The notes beneath the pieces were generated by a model. It was not told where the DNA came from, made no database searches, and saw only the letters and a list, made by a program, of their open reading frames with translations. Below, piece after piece: positions 6,322 through 9,760 of a DNA stretch of 9,760 nt. How positions within the stretch are numbered: the first letter of the stretch is position 1; each line of letters opens with the position of its first letter. The stretch comes from Bdellovibrionales bacterium (lineage in GTDB: Bacteria > Bdellovibrionota > Bacteriovoracia > Bacteriovoracales > Bacteriovoracaceae), in NCBI GenBank assembly GCA_005791855.1, contig SXUH01000254.1, positions 1-9,760 on the forward strand, read 5' to 3'. A program made the position numbers and the translations under genes.

Positions 6322-7011
6322 TCACTCGATGATTTCGCGGATCCTTCCGCACGCAAGGGGGAGGGTCTCGATGGCCGGCTTCCCATCCATGCTGGCGACG
6401 GTCTTCGGGAGCGTGTAGGAGCGCGGCAGGCCCTGGATCAGCACCACCGAGTCGCCGAGGCTGATCTCCGCGTCCGGTCCCAGGACCTTCCGCACGTCCT
6501 CGCGGATCCGCGTGAGGAGCCCCTTCTGCGAGTAGGAGTACATCCCGAGGGCGTCGGAGACCGGGAACACTCCCCGGCCGCTGGTGCGGGTGTTGATGTT
6601 GCGGTCGAGGTCGATGATCGGGTGGCCCAGGGTCTCGATGGCCTCGGCGAGGTCGATGTAGCCGTCGCCGTTGGCGTCGGAGGCCGCGTCCGGGCACCGG
6701 CCATTGAAGACCCGCTGAGTGATGGACCTGCTGCGCGGGACCTTGGCCATCTCCAGGGAAACGGTGAAGTCGTCGCCGAGGTAGCTCATCTGGCCCGTCC
6801 CTTTGATGGTGTACTTCTGAGGATTGAGGTCGGCGAACTCGACGTTGAAGAAGGCGCTCGGGATGACGTCTTCCACCGGGAGTTCCGGTAGGGGGGTGAC
6901 GGGTTGGACCTTCGCGGCCTCTGAGCTCCCTGAGCCGCTCTTCTTCCCACAGCCAGAGACGGAAACAAGCATCGCCGATGCCAGAAGAAGTGCCGGGACC
7001 CGCTCGATCAT
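6322..7011 (-). CDS. Lipoprotein with a single EF-hand calcium-binding loop
   Basis: Predicted 229-residue lipoprotein. The signal peptide (MIERVPALLLASAMLV) ends in a lipobox VSGC with Cys21 as the lipid-bearing residue, followed by a flexible linker CGKKSGSGSSEAAK. An upstream ATG in the same frame (7021-7023) is rejected because the strong GGAGG site overlaps it and is correctly spaced 5 bases before the ATG at 7009-7011. Residues 112-123 (DANGDGYIDLAE) are a textbook EF-hand loop with Asp112, Asn114, Asp116, Gly117, Ile119, Asp120 and Glu123 in place. It is preceded by NGRCPDAAS and followed by IETLGHPIIDLD, a pattern I associate with exported bacterial proteins of unknown role. Cys106 and Cys221 may pair. 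The role is unknown; calcium binding is inferred from the loop. It is divergent from the 7187 gene and converges on the 5785 gene. Confidence 0.87.
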   Translation of the reverse strand: MIERVPALLLASAMLVSVSGCGKKSGSGSSEAAKVQPVTPLPELPVEDVIPSAFFNVEFADLNPQKYTIKGTGQMSYLGDDFTVSLEMAKVPRSRSITQRVFNGRCPDAASDANGDGYIDLAEAIETLGHPIIDLDRNINTRTSGRGVFPVSDALGMYSYSQKGLLTRIREDVRKVLGPDAEISLGDSVVLIQGLPRSYTLPKTVASMDGKPAIETLPLACGRIREIIE

Positions 7012-7038
7012 TTGTACCTCCATGTACGCGAGAATACT

Positions 7039-7067
7039 ATTATTTGAAGAGACGGCGACGATTGCAA
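7039..7067 (-). promoter_or_regulatory. Predicted promoter of the EF-hand lipoprotein gene
   Basis: On the minus strand TTGCAA (four of six) at 7067-7062 is followed after exactly 17 bases by AATAAT (five of six) at 7044-7039. Transcription would start near 7031, about 20 bases before the ATG and just upstream of the GGAGG ribosome binding site. Spacing and fit make this the best promoter in the window. Confidence 0.6.
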
Positions 7068-7069
7068 CA

Positions 7070-7083
7070 GCTTTAAACTGGCC
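7070..7083 (+). repeat. Recurrent upstream motif, copy 2 (GCTTTAAACTGGCC)
   Basis: A diverged copy of the motif at 7090-7104, starting exactly 20 bases (two helical turns) before it. It lies immediately upstream of the -35 box of the lipoprotein promoter and about 100 bases before the 7187 gene, so a protein bound here could act on either divergent gene. Confidence 0.4.
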
Positions 7084-7089
7084 TACATC

Positions 7090-7104
7090 GCTTTAATTGG
7101 CCGA
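7090..7104 (+). repeat. Recurrent upstream motif, copy 3 (GCTTTAATTGGCCGA)
   Basis: Bases 7091-7104 match 13 of 14 bases at 5722-5735. TTGGCC at 7097-7102 followed after 16 bases by AATTTT at 7119-7124 copies, more weakly, the layout TTGACC-17-TATTTT seen upstream of the 5785 gene. It may therefore be an alternative promoter for the 7187 gene. Confidence 0.45.
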
Positions 7105-7157
7105 TCCGAGGACTATGTAATTTTTGCACGAGATGGGTGGGCCGCTCGATTCCCTCG

Positions 7158-7163
7158 TATACT
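7158..7163 (+). promoter_or_regulatory. Predicted -10 box of the 7187 gene
   Basis: TATACT matches five of six bases of the -10 consensus and would give a leader of about 17 bases carrying the GGAG site before the ATG at 7187. There is no recognisable -35 box at the normal distance, which would fit an activated promoter. Confidence 0.4.
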
Positions 7164-7186
7164 TTTCAAAAAACCACGGAGCCTCT

Positions 7187-7636
7187 ATGAAGTACCCGAT
7201 CCTCGTCGCCCTCGCAGTCCTCTTCAACGTCACCTCGGCCCTGGCCTCCGGCTGCAAGGTGCGAGTGATGTACGACCTCACCGACTACGGAGAGAAGTCC
7301 ATCGAGGCCGTGGCCGCGGGCATCGACGAAGTCCAGGCCGACCTCTGGGCGAAGAAGGTCGACATCAAGCTGGGGATGAACGGCTTCTTCCGGTCTTCGA
7401 AGAACGTCATCGCCACCGTGACCTTCACCGAGCTCGCGTCGAAGCGGATCGGCGGGAAGGACGTGGTCACGAGCAAGGTCTCCATCGACCTCTACCCGAA
7501 CCTCACCACCGTGGATCTTCCAGAGAAAACCACCACCAGCGCTGTCTCCCGAGAGGACGCCTTACAGAAGGCCGTCGAAGCTTCTCTTCGATCCGTGCAG
7601 ATCGGCCAGCGGCTCGGTAGCCAGGTTTGTATCTAA
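7187..7636 (+). CDS. Small exported protein of unknown function
   Basis: A 149-residue protein that I do not recognise. The ATG at 7187 is chosen because GGAG lies 5 bases upstream and the frame then opens with a clear signal peptide, MKYPILVALAVLFNVTSALA; the in-frame TTG at 7124 would bury the signal and has no ribosome binding site. Cleavage after Ala20 is likely. ASGC at 20-23 is a poor lipobox because -3 is Ala, so a lipoprotein is possible but less likely. The only cysteines are Cys23 and Cys148, one near each end of the mature chain, and they could form a disulfide. The mature part alternates short helices (KSIEAVAAGIDEVQADL) and strands (NVIATVTFTEL, VTSKVSIDLYP). There is no membrane segment. 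It is divergent from the lipoprotein gene and may be co-regulated with it through the shared 175-base gap. Confidence 0.82.
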   Translation: MKYPILVALAVLFNVTSALASGCKVRVMYDLTDYGEKSIEAVAAGIDEVQADLWAKKVDIKLGMNGFFRSSKNVIATVTFTELASKRIGGKDVVTSKVSIDLYPNLTTVDLPEKTTTSAVSREDALQKAVEASLRSVQIGQRLGSQVCI

Positions 7637-7681
7637 CGATTCCCGCACTTTAATGCGCGGCTGCGGCAAAAATTAGTCTGT

Positions 7682-7755
7682 TTGATTCTTCTCTAAGGAT
7701 GATTCTTTTGGCAAACTAGAGCCTCCTGAAATCATTCTTTCGAAGGAAGAATCAA
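7682..7755 (+). repeat. Inverted and direct repeats in front of the IMPDH/GMPR-family gene
   Basis: TTGATTCTTC at 7682-7691 is a perfect 10-base inverted partner of GAAGAATCAA at 7746-7755, which runs from the ribosome binding site into the A of the start codon. TGATTCTT recurs at 7700-7707, and ATTCTT at 7734-7739 can form a local 6-bp hairpin with 7747-7752. These pairings exclude one another and all touch the translation start. Whether the first copies are transcribed depends on the promoter position. Confidence 0.4.
7708..7735 (+). promoter_or_regulatory. Predicted promoter of the IMPDH/GMPR-family gene
   Basis: TTGGCA (five of six) at 7708-7713, a 16-base spacer, then AATCAT (four of six) at 7730-7735. 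The predicted start near 7742 gives a very short leader that still holds the AAGGA ribosome binding site (7743-7747) before the ATG at 7755. Confidence 0.4.
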
Positions 7756-8810
7756 TGGGATTAATTTTCTCCGCCGCGGAAATCCTGGAACGGTCCAAGG
7801 GCCTGACCTTCGACGACGTCCTCCTGATGCCGAGGCACTCGGAGATGAACTCCCGGCGCTCGCCGCAGCTGGACTCGCGGGTCACCAAGAACCATACGCT
7901 CAAGACGCCGATTATCTCGGCGAACATGGACACCGTCACCGAATCCGCCATGGCCATCAAGATGGCCGAGCTCGGGGGCCTGGGGATCCTCCACCGGTTC
8001 ATGACTCCCGAGGAGCAGGTCCGGCAGGTGAAGCTCAGCGCCGCCACCGTGAGGCCCCTGGGCCTTCCCGTCGCCGCCAGCATCGGGGTGAAGGAAGACG
8101 GGATGAAGCGGGCGGACCTCCTGGCGGACGCCGGAGTGGACATCCTCACCATCGACATCGCCCACGGCGACTCGGTGATGATGTTCGAGACCCTCAGCTA
8201 CGTGAAGAAGAAGTACCCGAAGATCGACGTGATCGCCGGAAACACGGCGATGCCGGACGGGGTTCGCCGGCTCATCGACCACGGCGCCGACGCCGTGAAG
8301 GTCGGGATCGGCCCCGGGTCCATGTGCACCACCCGGATCATCACCGGCTGCGGCGTCCCCCAGCTCACGGCCGTCGCCATGTGCGTCCTCGAAGCCAAGA
8401 AGAGCGGCATCCCCGTCATCGCCGACGGAGGGATCAAGACCTCCGGAGACATCGTCAAGGCCTTCGCGGCCGGCGCGCAGACCGTGATGCTCGGGTCGAT
8501 GCTCTCCGGCTGCCTCGAGACCCCGGGGGAGATCGAAGGCGGGCGCAAGCGCTACCGAGGCATGGCCTCGAAGGACGCCCAGGTCTCCTGGCGCGGCGAG
8601 CTCCCGAAGGGCATGGCCGCGGAAGGGGAGGCGCGCTGGGTTCCGTGCAAGGGCTCGGTGGAGAACATCGTCCACGAACTCTGCGGCGGCGTCCGCTCCG
8701 GCATGACCTACGTCAACGCCAACACCATCGCCGAGATCAACGCCAACGCCCGCTTCATGGAAATGACCGCCTCGGGCATGCAAGAATCCAAACCCCACGG
8801 GCTACTCTGA
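7755..8810 (+). CDS. IMP dehydrogenase / GMP reductase family enzyme without CBS domains (guaB/guaC-like; GMP reductase favoured)
   Basis: Purine-nucleotide TIM-barrel oxidoreductase: either IMP to XMP (guaB) or GMP to IMP (guaC). The 351 residues match the length of GMP reductase (about 325-350), not that of normal IMPDH (about 480-500), and the tandem CBS insert is absent. IMPDH-like features are LTFDDVLLMPRHSE near 17, ISANMDTVTESAMAIKMAELGG, IADGGIKTSGDI and ESKPHGLL at the end. The catalytic loop GIGPGSMCTTR carries the active cysteine. GMPR-like features are DIAHGDS and a short flap: 23 residues from GMASKDAQ to AAEG, the same spacing as I recall in E. coli GuaC (GMSS to AAEG), with no Arg-Tyr dyad as used by IMPDH. 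AAGGA lies 7 bases before the ATG. The stop overlaps the next gene's start (TGATG), indicating translational coupling to the PlsB-like gene. Family certain, reaction uncertain. Confidence 0.9.
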   Translation: MGLIFSAAEILERSKGLTFDDVLLMPRHSEMNSRRSPQLDSRVTKNHTLKTPIISANMDTVTESAMAIKMAELGGLGILHRFMTPEEQVRQVKLSAATVRPLGLPVAASIGVKEDGMKRADLLADAGVDILTIDIAHGDSVMMFETLSYVKKKYPKIDVIAGNTAMPDGVRRLIDHGADAVKVGIGPGSMCTTRIITGCGVPQLTAVAMCVLEAKKSGIPVIADGGIKTSGDIVKAFAAGAQTVMLGSMLSGCLETPGEIEGGRKRYRGMASKDAQVSWRGELPKGMAAEGEARWVPCKGSVENIVHELCGGVRSGMTYVNANTIAEINANARFMEMTASGMQESKPHGLL

Positions 8811-9760
8811 TGTTTTTAGATACCGTACTCGACAAGGTCCTGGCCTACCCCCGGCTCGCCCAGCGGATCGGCGGGAAGGACGGGGACGTCAAGAAGGTCC
8901 GGAAGCTCTTCAAGGAGATCCACGGGAACTTCTCTCCGACGGTGGTGAAGTCCACCATCAAGTTCCTCGACACCACCTTCCTCAAGCTCTACGACGGGGT
9001 GAACCTCGAGATCCCTCCGGGGATGGACTTCCACCGGCTCAAGGAGAAGTACCACATCGTGCTGGTGCCGAACCACCAGTCGCACGCCGACTACGTCGCC
9101 ATCACCTACAGCATGTTCAAGAACTTCGAGATGCCGATCCGGGTGGCCGCGGGGATCAACCTCAACGTCTTCCCCCTGGGCCAGTTCTTCGGGAACACCG
9201 GCGCCTTCTTCATCCGGCGCTCGTTCACCTCGGACCAGCTCTACAAGCTGACCTTCGAGGCCTACATCTTCTACCTCCTCCAGTCCGACCAGATCGTGGA
9301 GTTCTTCTTCGAAGGGGGCCGGACCCGGACCGGGAAGCTCCTGAAGCCCAAGTACGGCCTCTTCCAGATGCTCCTCGAGGCGCACTCGCAGCTCAAGGAC
9401 GCCAAGCCCCTGATGTTCATCCCGGTCTCCCTCGCCCACGAGCACATCCCCGAGGAGAAGGCCCACGCCCGGGAGCTCGGCGGCGGGAAGAAGAAGCCGG
9501 AGAAGGCGACCCAGCTCTTCAAGCTCCTGAAGCTCTTCAACAAGCGCCTGGGCACCATCCACATCCACTTCGGCGAGGGCATCGTCATGGACGGCTACCA
9601 GGGGGACATCAAGGAAGCCACCCAGACCCTGGCCTTCGACTGCTTCAAGGCCGTGGGCCGGGGCATGCCGATCACCCCGTCCTCGATCCTCGCCCTGATC
9701 CTCATTGACGAACCGTCGGGGGCGCTCACCTGGAAGCAGATCGAAGAGCGCGCCATGGAC
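8810..9760 (+). CDS. PlsB-like glycerol-3-phosphate acyltransferase, C-terminus cut by window edge
   Basis: Predicted first acylation of glycerol-3-phosphate in phospholipid synthesis, at the inner membrane. The frame is open for all 317 codons to the right edge. All four acyltransferase blocks are present: block I PNHQSHADY with the catalytic His89 and Asp94 (HX4D); block II GINLNVFPLGQFFGNTGAFF then IRRSF (115-139); block III FFEGGRTRTGKLLKPK (166-181), the substrate-binding EGGRxRTGK; and block IV FIPVSLAHE (203-211). The invariant EGGRSRTGK and GAFFIRR wording is that of PlsB/DHAPAT enzymes, not PlsC. Block I lies at residue 89, whereas in the long E. coli PlsB (about 800 residues) it is near 306, so this is an N-terminally short form. 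The ATG shares its A with the preceding stop codon and has no ribosome binding site, so it probably depends on re-initiation after the upstream gene. Confidence 0.92.
   Translation, partial: MFLDTVLDKVLAYPRLAQRIGGKDGDVKKVRKLFKEIHGNFSPTVVKSTIKFLDTTFLKLYDGVNLEIPPGMDFHRLKEKYHIVLVPNHQSHADYVAITYSMFKNFEMPIRVAAGINLNVFPLGQFFGNTGAFFIRRSFTSDQLYKLTFEAYIFYLLQSDQIVEFFFEGGRTRTGKLLKPKYGLFQMLLEAHSQLKDAKPLMFIPVSLAHEHIPEEKAHARELGGGKKKPEKATQLFKLLKLFNKRLGTIHIHFGEGIVMDGYQGDIKEATQTLAFDCFKAVGRGMPITPSSILALILIDEPSGALTWKQIEERAMD

Noticed and set aside
7012..7023. Upstream ATG (7021-7023) as start of the EF-hand lipoprotein
   Set aside because: The GGAGG overlaps this codon and is spaced correctly for the next ATG, which also gives a normal signal peptide.
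7643..7666. CCGCA...TGCGG hairpin after the 7187 gene as a terminator
   Set aside because: Five base pairs with a 14-base loop, followed by CAAAAATT and not a T run, so it does not fit an intrinsic terminator.
7761..9568. Minus-strand open frames (7761-8798 and 8816-9568)
   Set aside because: Shadows of the IMPDH/GMPR and PlsB-like genes, with the same His/Asp/Gly/Val-rich composition and no motifs.

Overview
The window is a gene-dense stretch of a Gram-negative bacterial chromosome. The long genes are GC-rich with strong G/C third positions, while the gaps between genes and one small gene are AT-rich. Several things point to a member of the Bdellovibrionota or the former Deltaproteobacteria: short Sec signal peptides, a lipoprotein, a hemA-hemC(D)-hemL C5-pathway cluster, a PlsB-type acyltransferase and an NptA-type Na/phosphate transporter. 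This placement is inferred from overall flavour and is not proven; I cannot name a species. There is no tRNA, rRNA, CRISPR array, insertion sequence or phage gene, and no gene-free stretch longer than about 300 bases.

Left part (1-3584, minus strand): a tight tetrapyrrole operon read right to left. It holds hemA (glutamyl-tRNA reductase, unusually short), hemC fused to a HemD-like domain, then hemL (cut by the left edge). Gaps are 5 and 3 bases. Together these enzymes turn glutamyl-tRNA into 5-aminolevulinate and porphobilinogen into uroporphyrinogen III. The porphobilinogen synthase step (hemB) is not in view.

Middle (3585-6318, plus strand): divergent from hemA lies a small one-helix membrane protein of unknown function, then an NptA-type transporter with a C-terminal PhoU-like helical region, then a secreted six-cysteine protein.

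Right-middle (6322-7636): a lipoprotein with a perfect EF-hand loop on the minus strand, divergent from a small exported protein on the plus strand. A motif of about 14 bases (CTTTAATTGRCCGA) occurs upstream of both exported-protein genes on the plus strand, with a third diverged copy beside it.

Right end (7755-9760, plus strand): a CBS-less enzyme of the IMP dehydrogenase / GMP reductase family, translationally overlapping (TGATG) a PlsB-like glycerol-3-phosphate acyltransferase cut by the right edge.

Most of this is ordinary housekeeping. The points worth a second look are the truncated GluTR, the HemCD fusion, the mixed IMPDH/GMPR signature and the recurrent promoter motif. I found no convincing new multi-gene system.
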